Source: an uncultured Alcaligenaceae bacterium
GTDB lineage: Bacteria; Pseudomonadota; Gammaproteobacteria; Burkholderiales; Burkholderiaceae_B
NCBI GenBank assembly: GCA_937897265.1
Contig: CALCPT010000367.1
Span: 1 to 5,829, forward strand
Reading direction: 5' to 3'
Length of the DNA: 5,829 nt
Shown piece after piece: positions 1 through 5,796 of this stretch. The notes under the pieces are model-generated. The model saw only the letters and a list, made by a program, of their open reading frames with translations, made no database searches and was not told where the DNA came from. Made by a program: the position numbers and the translations under genes. Within the stretch, counting starts at the first letter, position 1. Each line of letters starts with the position of its first letter.

Positions 1-1
1 C

Positions 2-532
2 GCAAATCAAGCTTGGAATGAGGCATCCAAAAATCCTGAATACCCAGGTCAGCCCTTTAACCCTCAAGATCCAATAACGCCAGCCGATATCCAAGACGAA
101 TTGAATAAGATACCTAAAGCTGAACATCCAACCGTCGGTGATTATATCGGCCCACAGCTGCCAGGAAACGTTGACCCCGTGACCCATGAAACTGGTACAG
201 GCGAAACTACAGGTGGAGCCCAAAATGTAAACGTCACAGTTGATTTTGGCACTGATCCGGCTATTGCCGAACCTACTCTTGAGGAAGCCCCCACCGGTAC
301 TGCAATCATTCAACCGTTACTTGATCAGCTTAACCCATTCCGCAATTTCAACCTGCCAGCTCATGCTAGCCAATGCCCAGTTGCGATAATCGAATTTTCG
401 ATGTTCTCACGTAGATTTTATGGCCAGATTGATAGCCACTGCACACTTTGGGAACAAAACGCTTCACTCTTGGCAGGTGTTATGACTGCATTTTGGTTGC
501 TAACTGCCACCTTCATTTTCTTGAGGGCTTAA
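2..532 (+). CDS. Filamentous phage minor coat / attachment protein (pIII- or TspB-like), C-terminal part
   Basis: The reading frame is open from the first bases of the window, so the gene starts upstream and only its last 176 residues are visible. The TTG at 101 is an internal codon and should not be taken as the start. The visible part begins with a Pro/Gly/Thr/Asn-rich stretch, a low-complexity linker of the kind that separates domains in phage adsorption proteins. It ends in a compact module with two cysteines (visible residues 125 and 147) around a Phe-rich FSMFSRRF segment. A hydrophobic anchor follows (about residues 156-174), with an Arg close to the C-terminus. This resembles the C-terminus of Neisseria TspB-related and Pf CoaA-type inovirus proteins, which anchor in the inner membrane before the virion is released and bind the host receptor with their missing N-terminus. 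Its place directly before the pVI-like and zot genes supports the call. The family name is inferred from pattern and context, without alignment. Confidence 0.72.
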   Translation, partial: ANQAWNEASKNPEYPGQPFNPQDPITPADIQDELNKIPKAEHPTVGDYIGPQLPGNVDPVTHETGTGETTGGAQNVNVTVDFGTDPAIAEPTLEEAPTGTAIIQPLLDQLNPFRNFNLPAHASQCPVAIIEFSMFSRRFYGQIDSHCTLWEQNASLLAGVMTAFWLLTATFIFLRA

Positions 533-533
533 C

Positions 534-812
534 ATGTACGCAATTCTGTTTTCGGCTTTCAACTCTGCACTTGCTTGGATTTTCCGCGCAGTTTTAATCA
601 AGTTCGTTGTTGCTTATACGCTGTTCCATTTCATCCGGCTTGTTGTTGAGGTTGTCGTCTCGCTCGGCCCATCTGCATCCGCGCTTGAAAGTGCGTTCGC
701 TGCTATCCCGCCGGGCGTCTGGTGGTTTTTGGATGCTTTTCAGATTGGCTTTGGCCTCACTGTTTGCCTTTCTGCCTATAGCGCAGCCTTCATTATTAGA
801 AGGCTTTCGTAA
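534..812 (+). CDS. Inovirus pVI-like minor coat protein (DUF2523-like), small membrane protein
   Basis: This encodes a very hydrophobic 92-residue protein. One membrane segment covers about residues 12-45 and a second about 63-88, separated by a short Ser/Ala/Pro-containing loop, and it ends in a basic RRLS tail. Size, topology and position between the pIII-like gene and zot match the DUF2523 family, regarded as the pVI equivalent that caps one virion end together with the attachment protein. The start is one base after the upstream stop and has a good Shine-Dalgarno sequence (GAGG at 523-526, 7 bases before the ATG). The stop overlaps the zot start by one base (TAATG), so the genes are probably translationally coupled. 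A +1-shifted open frame inside it lacks membrane-protein character and is a shadow. The family call rests on context as much as on sequence. Confidence 0.78.
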   Translation: MYAILFSAFNSALAWIFRAVLIKFVVAYTLFHFIRLVVEVVVSLGPSASALESAFAAIPPGVWWFLDAFQIGFGLTVCLSAYSAAFIIRRLS

Positions 813-1825
813 TGCCTATTAATGCTTATACAGGCCTGATGGGATCTGGCAAAAGCTATGAAGTTGTCTCTTCGGTAATGCTTGATGCACTCGCTCAAGG
901 TCGCCGAATTGTTTCAAATATTGATGGCCTAAATACCGAGAGAATTACTGAATATTTGATATCGAAGCGAGGCATTGAAGAGGAAAAAATAGGCGTTGTC
1001 GTTTTGGTCAGTAACGAACAAGTTAAGTCGCCAAATTTCTTCTTTCATGGCACTGATGTTGAAACTATTGTTCAGCCGGGCGATCTTGTTTGCATCGACG
1101 AGGCATGGCGTTTTTGGGGAGCAGGTGAGGCTATTCCAGAACCTCACTTTATTTTTTTTCGTGAGCACCGGCACTATGCTCATCCCGAAACAAATATTTG
1201 CTGTGATTTAGTTTTGATGGTTCAAGACATTAGTGACTTAAACCGAAAGCTAAAATCCGTCGTTGAGCTCTCTTTCCGAACTAAAAAACATAAGTCATTA
1301 GGTCTTTCAAAACATTATGTTGTTCAGGTTTTTGAAGGCTACCGGATGAACGCTAAAACTCAAGTTAACCTTCTGCAAAAAAAATACGATCCTTGCATTT
1401 TTCCGCTTTATTCCAGCTATTCGGGTGGCAAAGGAAAAGAAGTGACAATTGATAAGCGACAAAATTTGCTGCTTTCAAAAGGATTTTTGATACCGGTCAT
1501 TTTAGTTATAGCACTAGCTGCCTTTGGTATACCAAAAGTCTGGCAGTTTTTCCATCCTAAGCCTATACCAACAAAAATTGATGACAGTTCTACTCGTACT
1601 CCTGCCTCTTCCACCTCTGCTTCAGTTTCAGAAACTGCTGTTTCCAGCCCGACAAGTCTTCGAATTGTTGGTTACTACATGCGTACCGACGGTGAATATA
1701 TTGTTCTTTATACAGATGGCGCGTACACACGATTTGCTAAGGCCCGCGCTTTTATCATGGATGGCTATAATACTACCGGTTTTATCAATGGACAGCCGAC
1801 GGCATTTTACGGTGTCAGTCAATGA
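812..1825 (+). CDS. zot: Zot / pI-like filamentous phage assembly ATPase
   Basis: This 337-residue protein is the inner-membrane motor of filamentous phage assembly, which extrudes the ssDNA-coat filament and contacts the outer-membrane secretin. The N-terminus carries a P-loop, GLMGSGKS at residues 8-15, followed by a Walker B-like LVCIDEAW at 92-99 with Asp96-Glu97. The cytoplasmic domain runs to about residue 222. A single membrane segment follows (about 224-241). A Ser/Thr-rich linker (about 258-282) then leads to a small periplasmic domain of about 55 residues. This is the expected Zot/pI topology, with the N-terminus in the cytoplasm, and the length is close to the family norm. AGAAGG at 798-803 sits 8 bases before the ATG. 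The start overlaps the preceding stop by one base and the stop overlaps the secretin start by four (ATGA). The gene is AT-rich (for example 24 G+C in 1141-1200). 'Toxin' in the family name refers to Vibrio cholerae Zot; nothing here shows toxin activity. Confidence 0.93.
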   Translation: MPINAYTGLMGSGKSYEVVSSVMLDALAQGRRIVSNIDGLNTERITEYLISKRGIEEEKIGVVVLVSNEQVKSPNFFFHGTDVETIVQPGDLVCIDEAWRFWGAGEAIPEPHFIFFREHRHYAHPETNICCDLVLMVQDISDLNRKLKSVVELSFRTKKHKSLGLSKHYVVQVFEGYRMNAKTQVNLLQKKYDPCIFPLYSSYSGGKGKEVTIDKRQNLLLSKGFLIPVILVIALAAFGIPKVWQFFHPKPIPTKIDDSSTRTPASSTSASVSETAVSSPTSLRIVGYYMRTDGEYIVLYTDGAYTRFAKARAFIMDGYNTTGFINGQPTAFYGVSQ

Positions 1826-3060
1826 GATATTTTCTTGTGATTTTTCTAGCTCTTGCTTCAACGCATATTTTCGCTGCGATGCCTAAGCTTGTTTTTGATC
1901 AGGTTCCCATAGTCGATCTAATTCGTATTTATTACAGCGATATAGAAAAAAAGAGCTTTTTAATTGATGACTCAGCTTTGGTAATTAACAAGCGACTCAC
2001 CCTTAATTTTCAGGGCTCAAAATCATCAGAGTATTCAAAAATGATGAAGCAAGCTTTACGAATTTCAGGTCTTGAATTGATCAGCACGGAAGATCTGGAC
2101 GTTATTGTTTCAAAGCCTGTAGCTGCTTCAACAGCAAAACAGAACTTCTTTGCATATCAGCCAAAGCATCGAGAGGTTTCGCAACTCATTGATCAAATTC
2201 GTTCATCATTTCCGGATGGACAATTTACAACGCAACGCACTATTAACGCCTCGGGATCCCTTGAGCCTGGAAATCAGCTATCAGATCAAGGCGCTACAGC
2301 AAATATCAGCCGACGCTCCGATATTTTGACCTTTCGTGGTTCCGATCAAAATATTAAAGATCTGCGTCTATTACTAGATATGTTAGATGTTGCTGAGCGC
2401 CAAGCGAATGTCCAATTACTCGTTTACGAATTCCAAAGCGGCACTCAGGACTCAAGTGCGCTTAAGGTGGTGGGTGACCTCTTGGGCGGTAAGCTTGGCT
2501 TTTCTGGAGGACTGTCTCATCAAGGTGATGCATCCCTACGGCTTGATGTTTCTGGCCTCAGTGTCATCGCTGATGTGCTTAAGACTGATGAGCGCTTCAA
2601 GGTAGTTAGCCGGCCGTTCCTGAGCGTGAAGAGTGGATCTGCTGCGCGCTTTCAATCCGGCAGTGATGTCCCTGTACTGGGCTCCGTTTCCCAGGACAAA
2701 AATGGCAATCCAATCCAGTCGATTGAGTACCGCTCTAGTGGTGTGATCCTAGATGTAACGCCGAGCATCCATGAGCAGGATGTAGAGCTGGCTATCAGCC
2801 AGCAGCTAAGTGATTTCAGTCAGACTCAGATCGGAGTCAATAGCAGTCCAACACTGAACAAGCGCGAATTGCGCACTACGCTGGTGACGAAGTTTGGTGA
2901 GGTAGTTGTTCTCGGAGGTTTGAAGTCGGAGCGCCACACCGACAGCAAGCGATGGCTTCCCTTCTTCAGGTCATTCCCGCTGAGCGCATCCAGTGATGAG
3001 CGCTCAACCGAGCTGGTCATCCTTCTTCAACTTCAACCTGTAGTTCCCGAGCAAGGCTGA
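1822..3060 (+). CDS. pIV-like outer-membrane secretin of a filamentous phage
   Basis: This 412-residue protein should form the outer-membrane channel through which virions leave. It begins with a Sec signal peptide: Arg2, a hydrophobic core and cleavage near Ala18/Ala19 after HIFA. An N0/N1-type periplasmic region covers about residues 20-190, and the secretin pore domain about 195-410. Family hallmarks in the pore domain are VPVLGSV (283-289), GVILDVTPSI (307-316), GEVVVLGGL (359-367) and a terminal beta-strand ending LQLQPVV. The length is close to that of phage f1 pIV. Its start overlaps the zot stop by four bases and has only a weak ribosome site (GGTG near 1811), so translation probably depends on coupling to zot, its partner in the trans-envelope complex. 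Base composition changes inside the gene: blocks of 60 bases before 2400 hold 17-25 G+C, and those after 2460 hold 31-35. This points to recombination near the start of the pore domain. Many inoviruses borrow a host secretin; this one carries its own. Confidence 0.92.
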   Translation: MRYFLVIFLALASTHIFAAMPKLVFDQVPIVDLIRIYYSDIEKKSFLIDDSALVINKRLTLNFQGSKSSEYSKMMKQALRISGLELISTEDLDVIVSKPVAASTAKQNFFAYQPKHREVSQLIDQIRSSFPDGQFTTQRTINASGSLEPGNQLSDQGATANISRRSDILTFRGSDQNIKDLRLLLDMLDVAERQANVQLLVYEFQSGTQDSSALKVVGDLLGGKLGFSGGLSHQGDASLRLDVSGLSVIADVLKTDERFKVVSRPFLSVKSGSAARFQSGSDVPVLGSVSQDKNGNPIQSIEYRSSGVILDVTPSIHEQDVELAISQQLSDFSQTQIGVNSSPTLNKRELRTTLVTKFGEVVVLGGLKSERHTDSKRWLPFFRSFPLSASSDERSTELVILLQLQPVVPEQG

Positions 3061-4055
3061 TGAGTAATACCAAAACGCCAAATGGCCGGTGGCATGTTGA
3101 CATTCAGCCAGGCGGAAGAGGGCACAAACGCTTCCGCAAGACTTTCGATACAAAAGCTGAAGCCTCACGCTTTGAGCTTCATGTTTCAGCGCAAGTTCAA
3201 TCTGGCCAACCGTGGCAACCGACAGCCAAAGATCGTCGTCGCTTAAGTGATCTCGTTAAGCGGTGGCATGACGTACACGGTCGCAATCTCAAAGACTCTG
3301 AGAACCGAAGGCGACACTTGGAAAATATTGTTATGTCTCTCGGCAACCCTTTTGCCGTTCAATTCACTGCAAATCAGTTTGCTGACTATCGCGCCTCTCG
3401 ACTCGATGATGGCGTAAGTGCCAATACGATCAATCATGACCATTCATACCTACGTGCCGTTTTTAATGAACTGATTAGGTTGGGTGATTGGCAGTTCCCC
3501 AACCCTTTGCTCACCGTCCGTAGGCTCAAAACTGTTGAGACTGAGCTTTCATATCTCACCCACTCTGACATTCGCCATTTGCTTGACCATCTCAAACAAG
3601 GCCAAAACGATAGCGCCTACATCATTGCTCGAGTGTGCTTGGCTACCGGTGCTCGGTGGAGTGAAGCTGAACTACTTTGCCGTGAGGATGTTCTGCCAGG
3701 CAAGCTTCGTTACTTGGGCAAGAATGGTCGATATCGCTACATCCCAATCTCGGCTGACATTGAAAAAGATCTTGTTGGCCGCGCAGATTCAGGGCCACTC
3801 TTTGTTCCTTCTTATAACGCATTCCGCTACGCGCTTAAGCGTTCGGGCATTGATCTTCCCGATGGTCAAATGACGCATGTTTTGCGTCACACCTTTGCCA
3901 GTCACTTTATGCAGAACGGTGGCAGCATCCTTACTCTACAGCGCATCCTTGATCACTCCAGCCTGACAATGACCATTCGCTATGCTCACATGGCACCGGA
4001 TCATCTTTCACAGGCGCTCGAACTGAATCCGCTGGCTTCCCTTGCTCTGCTCTAG
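3060..4055 (+). CDS. int: Tyrosine site-specific recombinase, P2-Int-like phage integrase
   Basis: This 331-residue integrase has the full catalytic set: Arg199 in ATGARW, Lys221 in LGKNGR, His273 and Arg276 in HVLRH, His299 in ILDHS, and the nucleophile Tyr308 in RYAHM. The N-terminal GRWHVDIQPGGRGHKRFRK stretch resembles the arm-binding start of phage P2 Int, and a SAM-like core-binding domain follows (about residues 60-155). The P2 assignment comes from memory of that protein. The enzyme would insert the phage into, and with a directionality factor excise it from, the chromosome; the tRNA at the right edge is the obvious target. The start codon shares one base with the secretin stop (TGATG), and the best ribosome site (AAGG at 3053-3056) is only 3 bases away, so translation is likely coupled. 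No excisionase is visible. A divergent copy of its 3' end lies about 130 bases downstream. The gene appears intact. Confidence 0.94.
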   Translation: MSNTKTPNGRWHVDIQPGGRGHKRFRKTFDTKAEASRFELHVSAQVQSGQPWQPTAKDRRRLSDLVKRWHDVHGRNLKDSENRRRHLENIVMSLGNPFAVQFTANQFADYRASRLDDGVSANTINHDHSYLRAVFNELIRLGDWQFPNPLLTVRRLKTVETELSYLTHSDIRHLLDHLKQGQNDSAYIIARVCLATGARWSEAELLCREDVLPGKLRYLGKNGRYRYIPISADIEKDLVGRADSGPLFVPSYNAFRYALKRSGIDLPDGQMTHVLRHTFASHFMQNGGSILTLQRILDHSSLTMTIRYAHMAPDHLSQALELNPLASLALL

Positions 4056-4087
4056 CTAAACAGCCCCATCTTTCCTCTGTTAAACCA

Positions 4088-4100
4088 GTCGCGCAGCGAC
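4088..4100. other. Short perfect hairpin downstream of int
   Basis: GTCGC and GCGAC form a 5-bp stem with a 3-base loop, 32 bases after the int stop. No T tract follows, so it is a poor intrinsic terminator. It could stabilise the mRNA 3' end, be an integrase-associated site, or be chance. The rest of 4056-4184 has no gene, no tRNA-like sequence and no copy of the putative attachment site that I can see. Confidence 0.3.
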
Positions 4101-4184
4101 AATTCACGCACCGATGACCTGAGTAGGTATACGCGCAGACGCTGCCAACACTGTCCTATGCCCTCAATTTGTAGTTGCTCTTTT

Positions 4185-4299
4185 TTGATCAATTCTGATG
4201 ATGACTATGCGCTACGCCCATATGGGGCCGGATCATCTGGCGCAGGCACTCGATCTGACCCCGCTGGTGAAATTGGCGAAGCAGGCGAACGCGATCTAG
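4185..4299 (+). pseudogene. Remnant of a second integrase gene: 3' end only
   Basis: From 4195 one frame reads LMMTMRYAHM, then GPDHLAQALDLTPL, then about ten more residues to a TAG at 4297-4299. This matches the last part of the intact upstream integrase: 20 of 28 residues are identical from the Leu before the catalytic-tyrosine motif onward. It even includes the RYAHM nucleophile motif. The match seems to begin at TTGATCA (4185-4191), which also occurs in int at 3949-3955. From that heptamer to the Arg codon of RYAH the remnant is 4 bases shorter than int, so it is out of frame with any upstream integrase body, and an in-frame TGA lies at 4186-4188. It has no start, no ribosome site and no catalytic Arg/Lys/His, so it cannot be functional. 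Synonymous and amino-acid differences show that it is a diverged relative rather than a recent exact duplication. The best reading is the trace of an older integrase at the same locus. Confidence 0.85.
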
Positions 4300-4349
4300 A
4301 CCCATCGCTGCATGAGGAAGCTCCTACGTAAGTTGGAGATGCTGTACCC

Positions 4350-4383
4350 AAGCCCCTGTCAGTTGCAGCTTCCTGGGGCTTTC
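4350..4383 (+). terminator. Candidate intrinsic terminator
   Basis: AAGCCCC (4350-4356) can pair with GGGGCTT (4375-4381) in a 7-bp GC-rich stem with an 18-base loop, followed by the short T-rich tail TTCTC. It lies 50 bases after the integrase remnant and would originally have ended that transcript; now it could stop the phage operon before fic. The tail is short and the loop long, so efficiency is uncertain. The flanks offer competing pairings: AGGAAGCT (4315-4322) with AGCTTCCT (4367-4374), and CATGAG (4311-4316) with CTCATG (4383-4388). Confidence 0.5.
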
Positions 4384-4410
4384 TCATGACAGGCCTCTGC
4401 CGGGATGCGG

Positions 4411-4542
4411 AATTTGTTATAAAATCGGCGATATCAGGCATGATTTTTTATGCAAGATATTGTTGCTGCTATAAAAATATCGTGCAAATATCGGAAAAAA
4501 TATGCGCACTAACTGCCGTCGGCACTAGCAATCGGAGGATGC
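4411..4542 (+). promoter_or_regulatory. AT-rich upstream region of fic with dyad, probable promoter/operator
   Basis: This AT-rich stretch lies between the terminator-like hairpin and fic. It contains a 30-base interrupted dyad at 4431-4460: ATATC and GCAT on the left mirrored by ATGC and GATAT on the right, with 2-base gaps and an 8-base centre. Further ATATCG copies occur at 4478-4483 and 4488-4493. TATAAA occurs at 4418-4423 and again at 4470-4475 as possible -10 elements, but neither has a convincing -35 at the right distance. The symmetry suggests a binding site for a dimeric regulator. No regulator gene is visible in the window, so the ligand is unknown. The exact promoter is not resolved. 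Confidence 0.4.
4534..4538 (+). promoter_or_regulatory. Ribosome binding site of fic
   Basis: GGAGG is a strong Shine-Dalgarno sequence. It sits 4 bases before the ATG at 4543 and 13 before an in-frame ATG at 4552. Neither spacing is ideal, so the true start may be either; I kept 4543. The ATG at 4539, which overlaps the site's edge, is in another frame. Confidence 0.6.
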
Positions 4543-5709
4543 ATGCACCGGATGGAGCCGCTTCTACCCATTACGATTCCCACCAAACTGCTCGATATGG
4601 CGGATGAGGTACGGGTGAAGGCCGCGCAGCTGCAAGCGATCCTTCCTCTTGAAACGGCCGAGATCATTGGCAAGCTGCTGCGCGTTACGAGCAGTTTCTA
4701 TAGTAACTTGATCGAGGGGAGGTTCACTGAGCCAGTAAAGCTCAGTGAGTCATTGCCGAAGCGTACAAAGGAAGAGTTGCGTGACCTCGCCATCACCCAC
4801 ATGGTCGTCCAAGATCGGCTTGAGCGGACGGTGGATGCTCGTCCGGATATTCCCTTCCATCTGTGGTTCTCTCCGGACTTCCAGCGGCATGTACATACTC
4901 GACTCTTCAGAGGGGCTGATCCCAGCGACCTTCTGACCGTTAATGGTCAGGAGATCGTTCCTGGCAAATTCCGTGACATCGATGTTCAGGTCGGAACGCA
5001 TTTAGCCCCCGAGCATTCAGCTGTTTTGGGGATGATGCAGCGCCTCTATGAGTTTTACCGGAAGGAACAGGATTTCCGCCGTCAGCTGATTGCCGTTTTC
5101 GCATTTCATCATAGAGTGGCTTGGGTTCACCCTTTCGCTGATGGGAATGGCCGCACTACTCGACTCGTCACGCACATGCAGCTCTACAAACTCGGCTTGG
5201 CTTCTGACCTGTGGTCGCTTTCTCGCGGATTGGCCAAGCGCCAGAGTGACTTCTATGAGCGATTGAATGTGGCTGATATGCCGAGGTACACGAGCACTGA
5301 TGGCCGTGGCGCGCTCACAGAGCGCGGATTGATTGAGTTCATCGAGTTCATGCTGGAAGTCTCTCTCGATCAGCTTACCTACATGCTCTCTGTTCTTGAT
5401 CGAGATCGGTTACGCGATAACCTAGAGCGCGCAGTCCATTTCGATGAAAAGTTCGTCAAGGCAGGCATTGTTCCTGGAGCTGGGCGTGCCCTCTATATAT
5501 TGTTGTCGCAGGGCTCGGTGCGTCGAGCTGACTTCAAGGACTATCTTGGTTGCGGGAAGCGCATGGCTAGCGAGCAACTCACGAAACTAATCGAGCTTGG
5601 CGTTGTCCGTAGTGAAACGGAGAAAGCGCGTGTGATCACGCCAGGCCTACCTTTGTGGTTTGCTTTGGATGTTTTTCCAGGTTTGATCAAGCAAGTTGCT
5701 CAGCCATGA
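4543..5709 (+). CDS. fic: Fic-domain protein (class II, N-terminal inhibitory motif), probable AMP transferase
   Basis: This 388-residue protein (385 if the ATG at 4552 is used) has the canonical Fic motif HPFADGNGR at residues 196-204. His196 is the catalytic base, Asp200 the metal ligand, and Gly-Asn-Gly-Arg the phosphate-binding loop. Such enzymes usually transfer AMP from ATP to a hydroxyl on a target protein. Upstream, SNLIEG at 54-59 fits the (S/T)xxxE(G/N) inhibitory motif, with Glu58 expected to block ATP binding. Inhibition is therefore encoded in the same chain and no separate antitoxin is needed. The target-docking flap is probably near GKFRDIDVQVG (141-151). A winged-helix-like domain occupies about 310-375, typical of long stand-alone Fic proteins such as Shewanella SoFic. 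No signal peptide or membrane segment is seen, so it should be cytoplasmic. It appears intact. It is separated from the phage operon by an integrase remnant and a terminator-like hairpin, so it may be cargo of an older element or a resident host gene. The target protein cannot be inferred. Confidence 0.93.
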   Translation: MHRMEPLLPITIPTKLLDMADEVRVKAAQLQAILPLETAEIIGKLLRVTSSFYSNLIEGRFTEPVKLSESLPKRTKEELRDLAITHMVVQDRLERTVDARPDIPFHLWFSPDFQRHVHTRLFRGADPSDLLTVNGQEIVPGKFRDIDVQVGTHLAPEHSAVLGMMQRLYEFYRKEQDFRRQLIAVFAFHHRVAWVHPFADGNGRTTRLVTHMQLYKLGLASDLWSLSRGLAKRQSDFYERLNVADMPRYTSTDGRGALTERGLIEFIEFMLEVSLDQLTYMLSVLDRDRLRDNLERAVHFDEKFVKAGIVPGAGRALYILLSQGSVRRADFKDYLGCGKRMASEQLTKLIELGVVRSETEKARVITPGLPLWFALDVFPGLIKQVAQP

Positions 5710-5766
5710 GTCTTAGCCGGCTGACACTTCGTTGACAGGCACACCGATTTTGTACCTTTCTGGCGT

Positions 5767-5791
5767 ATCAGTAACTTTTTAAGTTATTGAT
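5767..5791. repeat. 25-base near-perfect hairpin next to the tRNA
   Basis: ATCAGTAACTT (5767-5777) and AAGTTATTGAT (5781-5791) are inverted repeats with one mismatch, which becomes a G-U pair in + strand RNA, around a TTT centre. The stem is AT-rich and followed by TTAATT. It could act as a weak terminator for fic, a 3' structure for the tRNA transcript coming the other way, or a recombinase/excisionase site beside the putative attachment site. The other 60 bases between fic and this hairpin show only an 8-bp palindrome, AGCCGGCT at 5715-5722, and nothing else I can support. Confidence 0.5.
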
Positions 5792-5796
5792 TTAAT

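Noticed and set aside
101..532. A 143-residue gene starting at TTG 101
   Set aside because: The same frame is open to the window's first bases with matching Pro-rich composition, so this is the interior of a truncated longer gene.
4056..4184. A second copy of the tRNA 3' end marking a phage boundary
   Set aside because: I searched by eye for the T-arm and acceptor sequence in both orientations and found none.
3949..4191. TTGATCA repeats as the phage att core
   Set aside because: Both copies lie in homologous integrase codons and are only 7 bases long, so homology explains them better than a site-specific core.
4217..4226. Perfect 10-bp palindrome CCCATATGGG
   Set aside because: It falls inside the conserved AHMG codons of the integrase remnant and is best explained by coding history.
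4205..4441. Minus-strand open frame of 78 codons opposite the integrase remnant
   Set aside because: It is low-complexity Ser/Pro/Arg-rich sequence antisense to the remnant and terminator region, with no recognisable domain; a shadow.
4386..4607. Plus-strand open frame overlapping the start of fic
   Set aside because: It runs through the AT-rich regulatory stretch and into fic in another frame, with no ribosome site and no protein-like composition.
5732..5760. Promoter with TTGACA at 5732-5737
   Set aside because: No acceptable -10 element occurs 16-18 bases downstream, and nothing on the + strand follows that it could serve.
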